Source: Glycomyces luteolus
GTDB lineage: Bacteria > Actinomycetota > Actinomycetes > Mycobacteriales > Micromonosporaceae
Direction: 5' to 3'
Assembly (NCBI RefSeq): GCF_027622875.1
Contig: NZ_JAPZVP010000005.1
Location: 151,349-215,348, forward strand
Length of the DNA stretch: 64,000 nucleotides
Every line of letters begins with the position of its first letter. Position 1 is the stretch's first letter. Below the pieces are notes generated by a model that saw only the letters and a list, made by a program, of their open reading frames with translations, ran no database searches and had not been told where the DNA came from. Of the stretch, positions 1 to 7,906 are shown in pieces. A program made the position numbers and the translations under genes.

Positions 1-74
1 CGTGGGGGGGCCCCCCCCGGGCCGCCGGGCGCCCCCCCCGCGGGCGGCCCCCGCCCCCCCCCCCCCCGGCCCCC
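1..74. other. G/C-only low-complexity sequence, probable artefact
   Basis: After the first three bases this stretch contains only G and C, in long homopolymer runs. In the frame of the downstream arabinofuranosidase it is open but would encode a Pro/Arg/Gly string unlike any GH51 N-terminus. The recognisable protein begins abruptly at position 75. I read this as low-quality contig-end sequence that hides the true start of the gene. Confidence 0.6.
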
Positions 75-2306
75 GACCTGTGGGGTCTGTTCATCGAGGA
101 CCTCAACGACGCCCTCGACGGCGGACTCAACGCCGAGTTGATCCGCAACGGCGACTTCGAGTTCAACGAAGCCGACCGGGAGGGCTGGAACGCCCTCACC
201 GGCTGGGAGACCGTCGGCGAGGTCGAGGTGCGCCGGGAGGACCCGGTGCACGCGAACAACGCCCACCACGTCCGCGCGGTCGGCCCGGCCGTTCTCGTGA
301 ACGAGGGCTGGGACGGTATCGGCCTCGCCGCCGACGCCCGCTTCCGCTTCTCGTGCTTCGCTCGTGCGCAAGGCGATCCGGTCGAGTTGGCGGTCGAGAT
401 CGGCGACGGGTCCGCCCGCGCCGCGTTCACGGTGAGACAGGGCGACTGGCAGCGTGTGGACCTCGATCTGACCGCGGTCCGGGACGAGCGGGGTGAACTG
501 AGCATCGCCGTGCCCGCGGACGCCGTGGTGGACCTCGACTGCGTCTCGCTGCGGCCCTTGGGTTCCGATGGAGAGCCGCTGACGTTCCGCTTGGATCTCC
601 TCGCGGCGCTCCAGGAGCTGCGGCCGAGCTTCATCCGCTTCCCCGGCGGGTGCCTGGCCCACGGCCTCGGCCTGGAGAACATGTACCACTGGAAGCGCAC
701 GATCGGCCCGCGCCACGAGCGCGAGCAGATCCGCAACCTGTGGGGCTACCACCAGTCCCGCCAGATCGGGTACGTCGAGTACTTCGAGCTGTGCGAGGCC
801 ACCGGCGCGACGCCGATCCCGATCGTCGCCGCCGGCGTGTGCTGCCAGAACACCCCCGGCGGCGGGGCCCCGATCCCCGAGTCGGAGATGGACGCCTACG
901 TTCAGGACGTGCTCGACCTCGTCGAGTTCGCCAACGGCGGCACCGACACCGCCTGGGGTGCGAAGCGCGCCGCACTCGGGCACCCCGAGCCGTTCGGGCT
1001 GCGGTACCTCGGCATCGGCAACGAGGACGAGATCACCGACGCCTTCCGGGACCGCTACGCCCGCATCGAGGACGCGGTGGTCGCCGCGCACCCCGAGATC
1101 ACGGTGATCGGCACGACCGGCCCCCAGCCGTTCGGGCCCGACTACGAGGCCGGATGGGCGTACGCGCGCGAGCGCGGCACCCCGATGGTCGACGAGCACG
1201 GCTACCAGGTCCCCCGCTGGTTCCACCAGAACATCGACCGGTACGAGTCCTACGACCCGGCCGAGGCGAAGGTCTACATCGGCGAGTACGCGGCCCGGTC
1301 GAGCACCGTGCGCTCGGCGCTGGCCGAGGCGGCGTACATGATCGGGCTGGAGCGGCGCCCCGAGGTGGTCAAGCTGGCCTCGTACGCACCGCTGCTGGCC
1401 CGCGTCGGCCATACGCAGTGGGTTCCCGACCTCATCTACTTCACCGCCGAGGACGTGCTGCCGAGCGCTTCGTACCACGTGCAGCAGATGTTCGGCGCCG
1501 AGCGCGGCGAGCGGGTCCACTCGGTCGAACTCGACGGCGTCCAAGGCGAACCGGTGGCGCTGCCGACCGCGGGCACGGCCAAGCTCCGCTCCGACCACGC
1601 CACGGTGGCCTTCACCGGCCTGGTCCTCGACGGCAACCCGCTGCCGGACGCCGTCACGGCGCCGGGCGGTGAGGGTGTGCTCCTGGGCGGCATCGACCCG
1701 CGCGACGCCGAACTGGAGTTCACGGCGGTCCGCCGGGACGGCGAGGAGGGCTTCACGGTGCGCCTCGGTCCCGAAGCGCCGCAGAGCTTCCTGGAGGTCT
1801 TCGCCGGCGGCTGGCAGAACAAGTCCACGGGCGTGGCCCGCAGCAGCGACGGCATCAGCGAGAACGACCACGGGCCGATCCCGTGGCCGGGCGTCCGGAC
1901 CGGCGAGCCGGTGCGCATGCGCATCCGCTTGGAGGGACCGCGCGTCCGCGTCTGGGTGGACGGCGAGCTGCGGCACGACTACGAGCAGGACCTGCGGCCC
2001 GAGCAGCGGGTCGTGGCCGGGGCGCTCTCGCGCGGCGCGCTTTCGGACGGCACTGGCGAGTACGTGGTGCGGCTGGTCAACGCGACCGCGTCCGCGCGCA
2101 CGGCCGAAGTGGTCCTGCCCGGCGCACCGGGCCCGGTCCGGGCCGACGTGCGGCTCCTCGCGGGCGTCTCGGACCCGGACGCCGGCCGTCCGTTCGAGGC
2201 CTCGCCGGTGACCCCTGTGGACTCCTACTTGAAGGGCGACAGCGGTTTCGACCTGGAGCTGCCGCCGTGGTCGTTCGCGACGGCCGTCGTGCGACCGGTC
2301 GGATGA
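75..2306 (+). CDS. alpha-L-arabinofuranosidase, GH51 type (5' end not resolved)
   Basis: This enzyme removes terminal arabinofuranosyl residues from arabinan or arabinoxylan oligosaccharides. Homology starts at 75 (DLWGLFIEDLND, then LNAELIRNGDFEFN), typical of GH51 N-termini, so the TTG at 138 is internal and the real start lies further upstream, lost in the G/C artefact. A CBM4-like insert follows, then the catalytic barrel beginning near FIRFPGGC. The acid/base Glu is in the GNED motif (codon 1023-1025) and the nucleophile Glu in IGEYA (codon 1284-1286). A jelly-roll/laminin-like insert and the arabinofuranosidase C-terminal beta domain complete it. No signal peptide can be judged because the N-terminus is missing. 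A LacI regulator follows 40 bp downstream on the same strand and may control it. Confidence 0.88.
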   Translation, partial: DLWGLFIEDLNDALDGGLNAELIRNGDFEFNEADREGWNALTGWETVGEVEVRREDPVHANNAHHVRAVGPAVLVNEGWDGIGLAADARFRFSCFARAQGDPVELAVEIGDGSARAAFTVRQGDWQRVDLDLTAVRDERGELSIAVPADAVVDLDCVSLRPLGSDGEPLTFRLDLLAALQELRPSFIRFPGGCLAHGLGLENMYHWKRTIGPRHEREQIRNLWGYHQSRQIGYVEYFELCEATGATPIPIVAAGVCCQNTPGGGAPIPESEMDAYVQDVLDLVEFANGGTDTAWGAKRAALGHPEPFGLRYLGIGNEDEITDAFRDRYARIEDAVVAAHPEITVIGTTGPQPFGPDYEAGWAYARERGTPMVDEHGYQVPRWFHQNIDRYESYDPAEAKVYIGEYAARSSTVRSALAEAAYMIGLERRPEVVKLASYAPLLARVGHTQWVPDLIYFTAEDVLPSASYHVQQMFGAERGERVHSVELDGVQGEPVALPTAGTAKLRSDHATVAFTGLVLDGNPLPDAVTAPGGEGVLLGGIDPRDAELEFTAVRRDGEEGFTVRLGPEAPQSFLEVFAGGWQNKSTGVARSSDGISENDHGPIPWPGVRTGEPVRMRIRLEGPRVRVWVDGELRHDYEQDLRPEQRVVAGALSRGALSDGTGEYVVRLVNATASARTAEVVLPGAPGPVRADVRLLAGVSDPDAGRPFEASPVTPVDSYLKGDSGFDLELPPWSFATAVVRPVG

Positions 2307-2346
2307 TGGGAAGATAGGAAGGCAGCATGAGAGGCGGTAACCGACG

Positions 2347-3342
2347 ATGGTGACGATGAGCGACGTGGCGCGGCTGGCCGGGGTGTCGAAGATGACGGTA
2401 TCCAATGTGGTCAACAACCGGCCCGGGGTGAGCGACCCCGTGCGCCGGCGCGTGCTCGAAGCCGTCCAGCAGTCCGGTTACCGCCTCAACGTCAACGCCC
2501 GCACACTGAAGGCGGGGCGCACCGGGGTGATCGGCCTAGCGGTGCCCGGCGTCGACCAGCCGTACTTCGGGATGCTCGGCGAGCACGTGATCGCGGCGGC
2601 GGGGGCCAAGGGCTTCCACGTGGCGATCGAGCAGACCGGCGCGGCGGCCGAAGGCGAGGCCGAGGCGATCAGCCAGTCCCACCGGCTGCAGTTCGACGGG
2701 CTCATCCTGAGCGCGGTGATCCTCGACCCGCGCGAGCAGCCCGGCAGCTGGAAGGACTTCCCGATCGTGCTGCTGGGCGAGCGCGACTTCGGCCAGACCA
2801 TGGACCACGTGGGCATGGACAACGAGGCCGGTTCGCGCGCGGCCACCGAGCACCTCATCGAGCGCGGCTGCACCCGGATCGCGAACGTCACCGGCTGGAG
2901 CCTCGAGGGCGTGCACGTCGGCTCGCGCCGCCATCGCGGCTACACGGACGCGCTCAAGGCCGCCGGGATCCCGGTAGACCCGACGCTGGTGTGCCTGTCC
3001 GGCATGGGCCAGGAGACCGGCCGCAGGGCGGTGCACGACCTCCACGAGGCGGGCGTCGACTTCGACGGCGTCGTCGCCATCACCGACACCGTCGCGATCG
3101 GCGTCATCCGCGGCCTGGCGGACCTGGGCCTGCGCTGCCCCGAGGACGTGCGCGTCATCGGCTTCGACGACATCTCCGTGTCAGAGTTCCTCTCACCTTC
3201 GCTCTCCACTGTGGCCCCCGATCACCGGTGGATGGCCGAGAAGGCCGTGGAGCTCATCGCCGCACGCCTCGAGGACCCGGACCGGCCCCCCGAAGTGCAC
3301 ACGGCCCCGTTCGAACTCAAGATCCGCGAGTCCACCCGCTGA
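2347..3342 (+). CDS. LacI family transcriptional regulator
   Basis: This 331-residue protein has the LacI N-terminal helix-turn-helix (SDVARLAGVSKMTVSNVVNN) and hinge, followed by a periplasmic-binding-like effector domain (VIGLAVPGVDQPYFG at about 60-75, IGFDDISVSEF near 275). Family members repress sugar genes and release DNA on binding a sugar. It sits 40 bp behind the GH51 arabinofuranosidase on the same strand, so arabinose or an arabino-oligosaccharide is a reasonable effector guess, but this is inference. A purine-rich stretch (AGAGGCGG) precedes the ATG at 2347. The next in-frame Met, at residue 4, is a possible alternative start. Confidence 0.92.
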   Translation: MVTMSDVARLAGVSKMTVSNVVNNRPGVSDPVRRRVLEAVQQSGYRLNVNARTLKAGRTGVIGLAVPGVDQPYFGMLGEHVIAAAGAKGFHVAIEQTGAAAEGEAEAISQSHRLQFDGLILSAVILDPREQPGSWKDFPIVLLGERDFGQTMDHVGMDNEAGSRAATEHLIERGCTRIANVTGWSLEGVHVGSRRHRGYTDALKAAGIPVDPTLVCLSGMGQETGRRAVHDLHEAGVDFDGVVAITDTVAIGVIRGLADLGLRCPEDVRVIGFDDISVSEFLSPSLSTVAPDHRWMAEKAVELIAARLEDPDRPPEVHTAPFELKIRESTR

Positions 3343-3376
3343 ATCCGCCGCCCGGCCTGCCTCGGCCGAGCCGCGC

Positions 3377-4372
3377 TCAGCGCACGGTGGCCACCAGTTT
3401 GCCGAACTGCGCGCCCTGCTCCATGTGGCGGTGGGCGTCGGCGATGTCGCCGAGGGCGAAGACCCGGTCGATCGTCGGCGTGAACGTGCCGTCACGCAGT
3501 CCAGAGCCGATGAACGCCACCGCCACGCGCAGCCGTTCGGGATTGCGGGTGATCTCGTGGACGAGGAACGTGCGCATGTTCAAGGCGGGCATGCCGAGGT
3601 CGAAGCCCGGGTAGGGCGTCGGCTGGCCGGAGAGCGCGCCGTAGAGGAACAGGGTGCCGTCGCGGGCCACGGCGCCGGCGAGGTCGGTGACGCCGGGCCC
3701 GGCGACGGCGTCGAAGGCGAATTCGGCGCCGCGGCCGTCGGTGTGTTCGAGGATGCCGGCGGCGAGGTCCTCCTCATCGGTGACGATCACGTGGGCCGCA
3801 CCGGCTTTCAGCAGCGCATCCTTTTTGGACCGGGTTCGGGTGGTCGCGATGGGAACCGCGCCGAGCCGGTTCGCGATCTGGATCGCGGCGAGGCCGACGC
3901 TGCTGGAGGCGGCGGTGATCACCGCTGTATCGCCGGGCCGGATGCCGCCGATCTGGGAGAGCGCCCCGTAGGCCGTGAGGTACGGCATCCACACTGCCGC
4001 GCTCTCGACGGCGTCGAGCGATGCGGGACGGGCGATGAGTGCGGCGGCCGGGACCACGGCGCGTTCGGCGTACACGCCGTAGTCGTTCATCGAGAACATC
4101 GGAATCACGCTGACGGCTTGCCCCGCATGGAATCCGGTGACCCCCTCCCCGAGCGACTCGATGACTCCTGCGGCCTCGGCACCCAGGCGGGCCGGGAAGG
4201 ACCGGGCCTGCTCGATGTAGACCCCGCTGCGGAACAGCGCTTCGGCCCGGTTGAGGCCGACGGCCTCGATCCGGATCATCGCCTCGCCCGGCCCGGGCTC
4301 GCCCGCAGGGACGTCCTCGACGCGCAGCACCTCGGGGCCGCCGTATTCGTGGAAGCGCACCGTCTTGGCCAT
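3377..4372 (-). CDS. zinc-independent medium-chain alcohol dehydrogenase/quinone oxidoreductase
   Basis: A 331-residue MDR-superfamily oxidoreductase of the quinone-reductase type, expected to use NADPH. It begins KTVRFHEYGGPEVLRVEDVP, which is characteristic, and has a Rossmann segment around DTAVITAASSSVGLAAIQIANRLGA with the AxxxxVG dinucleotide fingerprint. I see no structural-zinc Cys cluster. I start at 4372 (MAKTV) because AAGGAG lies six bases upstream, rather than at the in-frame ATG five codons earlier. It diverges from an ArsR-family regulator across a short gap with palindromes, so induction by release of that repressor is likely. The substrate is unknown. Confidence 0.88.
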   Translation of the reverse strand: MAKTVRFHEYGGPEVLRVEDVPAGEPGPGEAMIRIEAVGLNRAEALFRSGVYIEQARSFPARLGAEAAGVIESLGEGVTGFHAGQAVSVIPMFSMNDYGVYAERAVVPAAALIARPASLDAVESAAVWMPYLTAYGALSQIGGIRPGDTAVITAASSSVGLAAIQIANRLGAVPIATTRTRSKKDALLKAGAAHVIVTDEEDLAAGILEHTDGRGAEFAFDAVAGPGVTDLAGAVARDGTLFLYGALSGQPTPYPGFDLGMPALNMRTFLVHEITRNPERLRVAVAFIGSGLRDGTFTPTIDRVFALGDIADAHRHMEQGAQFGKLVATVR

Positions 4373-4405
4373 GCTCGGCTCCTTCACCGGATAAGTACGA
4401 TCGTG

Positions 4406-4418
4406 ATCGAAGTTCGAT
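4406..4418. promoter_or_regulatory. candidate ArsR operator palindrome
   Basis: The sequence ATCGAAGTTCGAT is a perfect inverted repeat with a single central base. It lies between the divergent oxidoreductase and ArsR genes. A related imperfect repeat with outer arms CATAC/GTATG follows at about 4426-4448. ArsR proteins commonly bind such short dyads and autoregulate; the assignment is inferred from position. Confidence 0.6.
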
Positions 4419-4470
4419 GGTGATCATACTTCGATGACCATCGTATGATGGGCGCGGGAGGTCGATACCG

Positions 4471-4806
4471 ATGCGAACGGCAGAGCGAGAGGGCCGGGGG
4501 CGGGTGCCCGCACACCCGGAGGTCGGCGACGTGTCCTTGCAGCAGGTGCTCGAGGCCCTCGTGGACCCGGTGCGGCGCGGTATCGTCCGCGAGCTGTACG
4601 CCTCGGACGAGGACCGGGCCTGCGGGACCTTCGACCTGACGGTGAGCAAGTCCACCGCGACCCACCACTTCAACGTGCTGCGCGAGGCCGGACTCATCCG
4701 CCAGCGGTATGTCGGCACCTCGCGCATGAATACATTGCGCCGCAACGAAATTGAGGCAGTCTTCCCAGGACTGCTCGACGCCCTGCTGGCCCGCGGCGAA
4801 GCCTGA
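4471..4806 (+). CDS. ArsR family winged-helix regulator
   Basis: A 111-residue small regulator with the ArsR core: LEALVDPVRRGIVREL at about residues 28-43 and the recognition region LTVSKSTATHHFNVLREAGLIRQRYVG at about 56-82. The usual metal-binding Cys box (ELCVCDL) is absent; there is only one Cys in that region, so it probably senses something other than arsenic-type metals or responds to a small organic ligand. It is divergent from the MDR oxidoreductase and separated from it by a perfect palindrome. GGGAG precedes the ATG at 4471. Confidence is high for the family and low for the ligand. Confidence 0.9.
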   Translation: MRTAEREGRGRVPAHPEVGDVSLQQVLEALVDPVRRGIVRELYASDEDRACGTFDLTVSKSTATHHFNVLREAGLIRQRYVGTSRMNTLRRNEIEAVFPGLLDALLARGEA

Positions 4807-4828
4807 GGTGACGCCGTTCGTCGCGTGC

Positions 4829-4853
4829 AGCCCTGGCCCCCAACGCCAGGGCT
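4829..4853. terminator. hairpin terminator between convergent genes
   Basis: The arms AGCCCTGGC and GCCAGGGCT (9 bp, perfect) enclose a 7-base loop. It lies just after the ArsR gene and faces the convergent small secreted protein, so it could serve both strands. No U-tract is visible, as is common in actinomycetes. Confidence 0.7.
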
Positions 4854-4889
4854 GCTCCGAACCGGTCGGCGGTTCAGTGCAGTGGCCGC

Positions 4890-5333
4890 TTAGGCCGTGA
4901 TGTCACCGCTGTAGTCGTGCCACTTGTAGGTGCCGCCGCTGGAGGCCCAGATGTGGATGCGGTACGTGGCGCCTTCCGCGACGTTGCTGTCGCAGACGGT
5001 CATGCCGCCGGCGGAATTGCTCGTGTTCGTGTCGTCGAAGCAGACGGGGCCGGTGTTCTTCCAGTACCAGTACCCGGCCGGGTCCAGGGTGCGCACCTGG
5101 AGCTGGGCGCGGGTGCCCCAGCCGTCGGCGCGGAAGTCCAGGAGCGCGAGGTTCTCGCCCGAGCTCGAGCTTTCGGCGCGGCCGCCGTTGTAGATCGAGT
5201 CGGGGTTCTTCCAGAACGCGACGCCGCTGGAGGCGGCCTGAGCGGCACTGGGGGCCAGCGCGAAGCCCGCGAGGAGCGCGGCGGCGAGCGCCGTGCAGGC
5301 GCGGACGAGGAGCTTCGATGAGCGAATCGACAT
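4890..5333 (-). CDS. small secreted protein of unknown function
   Basis: A 147-residue protein with a clear Sec signal peptide: a basic N-terminus (MSIRSSKLLVR), a hydrophobic stretch, and a predicted cleavage after AAQA near residue 33. The mature part is about 115 residues, rich in aromatic residues, Ser and Gly, with two Cys (VCFDD, TVCDS) that could form a disulfide. The composition looks like a small beta-sandwich. I do not recognise the family. It is immediately downstream of the GH5 cellulase on the same strand, but a strong hairpin separates them, so it is probably transcribed alone. GGAG precedes the ATG by five bases. Confidence 0.75.
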   Translation of the reverse strand: MSIRSSKLLVRACTALAAALLAGFALAPSAAQAASSGVAFWKNPDSIYNGGRAESSSSGENLALLDFRADGWGTRAQLQVRTLDPAGYWYWKNTGPVCFDDTNTSNSAGGMTVCDSNVAEGATYRIHIWASSGGTYKWHDYSGDITA

Positions 5334-5462
5334 GCTGTCTCCGATTTTCGAGGGAACGGCCGAGGCCGCTGTGGACGTTGGGGATCGTCAGATAGCAATA
5401 CGCCAATGCCTTCGCGGGCGGTTGCACCGCTCCCACGAGTATTTCTCGGGCCCGGAACGGCA

Positions 5463-5494
5463 AGCGGCCCCGGCGCTTTCGCGCCGGGGCCGCT
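5463..5494 (-). terminator. strong hairpin terminator of the GH5 gene
   Basis: The arms AGCGGCCCCGGCGC and GCGCCGGGGCCGCT form a perfect 14-bp stem with a TTTC loop. It begins 13 bases past the cellulase stop codon. Confidence 0.85.
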
Positions 5495-5507
5495 CTCACT
5501 GTTCACA

Positions 5508-7574
5508 TCAGGTGAGCGAGCCGGTGACGTTGCCGCCGGATTCGGTCACGTAATAGGTGACGGTCTTGCCGCTCCAGAAGTGGAACGTCAGGGTGACCTT
5601 CTGGCCGTCGGCGACGTCGTTCCAGAACGCGGTCGGGAGGCTGATCGTCCCGGCCGTGTAGTCGGGACTGAACGCGCGGGCGAACTCCTTGTAGGAGGTC
5701 CAGTTCTGCGGGCCGGCGTTCGTGCCGTCGGCGTACTTCGCCTCCATGGTCGCCAGCTGGTCGCCCTTGAACTGGGTCGGTATCGCGAACGTGCTCGAGG
5801 CGCCGGTCGCGGCCGACATCGTCGGCTGGTCGTAGGAGATGATGCTGATCCGCCAGGGCGCACCCTGCGAGAACACCGCGTGCAGGTCGGCCTTGACCCC
5901 GTAGTTGCGGTCGCCGAGCAGGCTGGTGAGCCGGCTCGCCTTGATCGTGAGCGTCGAACCCGAGACCGTGTAGTCGGTGCCCTGCACGAGGTTCGTCGCA
6001 CCGAGGCGCAGGCCCTGGAACGTGGTCCCGTTCAGGTTGAGGGTCAGCGAGACGTCGGCGACGGTGCCCGACTTCGCCACGTACACCTGGTCCGAGGACG
6101 CCGTGCCCGAGCGGGAGGTCCAGCTGGCCTTCATCATGTTGTAGAGCTCGGCGTCGCGCCACTGGTAGGTGGTGCGGTTGAAGTGCTGGCCGTTGTCCCA
6201 GAGCTGGAGCGTGAGCCCCTTCTGCTTGGCGTAGTAGCCGACGTACTCGAAGAACTTCAGCTTCTCGCCCTGCTCGACGGTGCCGGTGTGGGCGTCGAAG
6301 CCCAGCAGGCCCCACTCGCCGACGATGACCGGGATGTCGTTCGCGACGAACTCGTCGTAAGCGCGGTTGAAGTACCCCTCGATGTCGGCCTGGACCTCGG
6401 CGTTGTACTTCGTGTAGCCCGCGACGTTCACGCTGAACGGCCAGAAGCCGTAGAAGTGGATGGTCGCGGCGATGTTCGGGTCGTTGAGCGAGGTGATCGT
6501 GCTGCTCAGCGAGTCGAGGTGGACCTGGTCGGCACTGGTGTGCAGGGTCGGCAGGACGAGCACGCGGGTGGCGTTGCCGCCGCCGGTGCCGCGCACGATC
6601 TCGTGGAACTGGACGTTGAGGTCGTCCAGGAGGGCGTGGGCGGTCGCGTCGTCCACGTTGTTGAACTGCGGCTCGTTCACGCTCTCGAACAGCACCTCGG
6701 GCGGCGCGTCGCGGAAGCGGGTCGCGAGCTCGGTCCAGATGGCCTCGTAGCGGGCCTCGACGACCGTGCGGTTGGTGTTCATGTCCGCCATCCAGATCCA
6801 CGAGTCGTGGTGGATGTTGATGAGGACGTGCAGGTCGGCGTTGAGCGCGTAGCCGACGACCTCTTGGACGCGGTCGAGGTAGGCGTCCTCGACGGCGTAA
6901 GGGGCGGTCTTGGACTGGTGGTTGTCCCAGGTGATGGGGATGCGGATGCTGTTGTAGCCCTGGGCGGCGATGTTGTTCACGAGCTCCTGGGTGACGCGCG
7001 GGTTGCCCCAGGCGGTCTCGTCGGCACCCACGGCGTCAAGCGTGTTGCCGAGGTTCCAGCCGGGCTCCATCGCGGCGACGGTCTCCATCGCCGTGGCGCC
7101 GCCGGTGGGCGGCGGAGTGGTCGTGGGCGGGGTGCTGGGCTCGCCGATCGAGCCGGTGCAGACGACGCCGTTGAGCTTGAACTGGGCGGGCACGCCGTTG
7201 GTGCCGCTCCATGAGCCGTTGAAGCCGAAGGAGACTGAGGCGTCCTTGGCGATCGACTTGTTGTAGCCGAGGCTCTTGGCGGTGACCTGGTCACCGGAGC
7301 TGGTGTAGGACGCGTTCCAAATCTGGGTGATGCGCTGGCCGTTGGGGAAGGTCCAGACCAGGTTCCAGCCGTTGATCGCGTCGCCGAGGTTGGTGATCTT
7401 CACGTCGCCGGTGAAGCCGCCGCCCCATTCCGAGGCGACCTTGTACTCCACTTTGCAGCCTTCGGCCGCGTACGCGGCGGAGGGGGCGAGTATGGCGAGG
7501 CCGGCCGCCACGGTGGCGACCGCGGCTATCGCTAGGGCGATCAACCTGCGGGTTCGTCTCTTGACGCCTTGCAT
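5508..7574 (-). CDS. secreted GH5 endo-beta-glucanase with CBM2 and CBM_X2/CBM46-like modules
   Basis: A 688-residue exported enzyme predicted to cleave internal beta-1,4 links in cellulose, mixed glucan or xyloglucan. A signal peptide (cleaved near AYA-A, residue 36) is followed by a CBM2 cellulose-binding domain (about 38-140), a Pro/Thr linker (about 146-160) and the GH5 barrel (about 165-490). The acid/base Glu is in SVNEP (about E301) and the nucleophile Glu in VIVGEWG (about E420). The C-terminal 190 residues contain a CBM_X2 Ig-like domain and a CBM46-like domain, an arrangement known from GH5 subfamily 4 enzymes. The start is supported by AAGGAG just upstream. It is transcribed divergently from the PL9 pectate lyase, from a TTGACA/TAGTCT promoter carrying a 24-bp operator candidate. 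Confidence 0.93.
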   Translation of the reverse strand: MQGVKRRTRRLIALAIAAVATVAAGLAILAPSAAYAAEGCKVEYKVASEWGGGFTGDVKITNLGDAINGWNLVWTFPNGQRITQIWNASYTSSGDQVTAKSLGYNKSIAKDASVSFGFNGSWSGTNGVPAQFKLNGVVCTGSIGEPSTPPTTTPPPTGGATAMETVAAMEPGWNLGNTLDAVGADETAWGNPRVTQELVNNIAAQGYNSIRIPITWDNHQSKTAPYAVEDAYLDRVQEVVGYALNADLHVLINIHHDSWIWMADMNTNRTVVEARYEAIWTELATRFRDAPPEVLFESVNEPQFNNVDDATAHALLDDLNVQFHEIVRGTGGGNATRVLVLPTLHTSADQVHLDSLSSTITSLNDPNIAATIHFYGFWPFSVNVAGYTKYNAEVQADIEGYFNRAYDEFVANDIPVIVGEWGLLGFDAHTGTVEQGEKLKFFEYVGYYAKQKGLTLQLWDNGQHFNRTTYQWRDAELYNMMKASWTSRSGTASSDQVYVAKSGTVADVSLTLNLNGTTFQGLRLGATNLVQGTDYTVSGSTLTIKASRLTSLLGDRNYGVKADLHAVFSQGAPWRISIISYDQPTMSAATGASSTFAIPTQFKGDQLATMEAKYADGTNAGPQNWTSYKEFARAFSPDYTAGTISLPTAFWNDVADGQKVTLTFHFWSGKTVTYYVTESGGNVTGSLT

Positions 7575-7629
7575 GGCACTCCTTCATGTCCACTGCGACT
7601 CTCGGGGGGAGGGGTGCCCGTACCGGGGT

Positions 7630-7653
7630 TTGTATCGAGCATCCTCGATACAA
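7630..7653. promoter_or_regulatory. 24-bp inverted repeat, candidate operator of the cellulase gene
   Basis: The arms TTGTATCGAG and CTCGATACAA are perfect 10-bp complements around the spacer CATC. It begins at the -10 hexamer of the predicted cellulase promoter and would cover the transcription start, the classic position for a repressor site. The cognate regulator is not evident; a LacI-family protein is encoded 5 kb away. Confidence 0.75.
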
Positions 7654-7682
7654 GACTAAGTTGGGACACCAAACTTTGTCAA
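7653..7682 (-). promoter_or_regulatory. sigma70-type promoter of the GH5 gene
   Basis: On the minus strand, TTGACA (7677-7682) is followed after 18 bases by TAGTCT (7653-7658). This is close to the actinobacterial housekeeping consensus (TTGACA and TANNNT), about 80 bases ahead of the ATG. Confidence 0.65.
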
Positions 7683-7744
7683 TCGCCCAGGTGGGAGTCG
7701 CGGCCGGAAATCCGAACCGGAGCGTGAATGTCCGATATGCACCC

Positions 7745-7773
7745 TTGACAGAGGAAAGCCTTTTCCTTACGCT
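7745..7773 (+). promoter_or_regulatory. sigma70-type promoter ahead of the PL9 pectate lyase
   Basis: TTGACA (7745-7750), 17 bases, then TACGCT (7768-7773). The predicted leader is about 127 bases and AT-richer than the surroundings. It fires away from the divergent cellulase promoter. Confidence 0.6.
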
Positions 7774-7906
7774 CATGGCAACCGGTTGGATTCATGTATT
7801 TCAATGTTTGTGTCACTGGGTGGGGGACCCTCCCATCCCCCGGTCCCGGTACACCTCGCGAACCGTCAATTGGCACAGCAACAACGCAGTTGCGAAGGGA
7901 AGCAAC

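Noticed and set aside
5406-7214. A 602-codon open frame on the plus strand opposite the cellulase
   Set aside because: It encodes an Arg/Val/Asp-rich string with no domain and is antisense to a well-supported GH5 gene.
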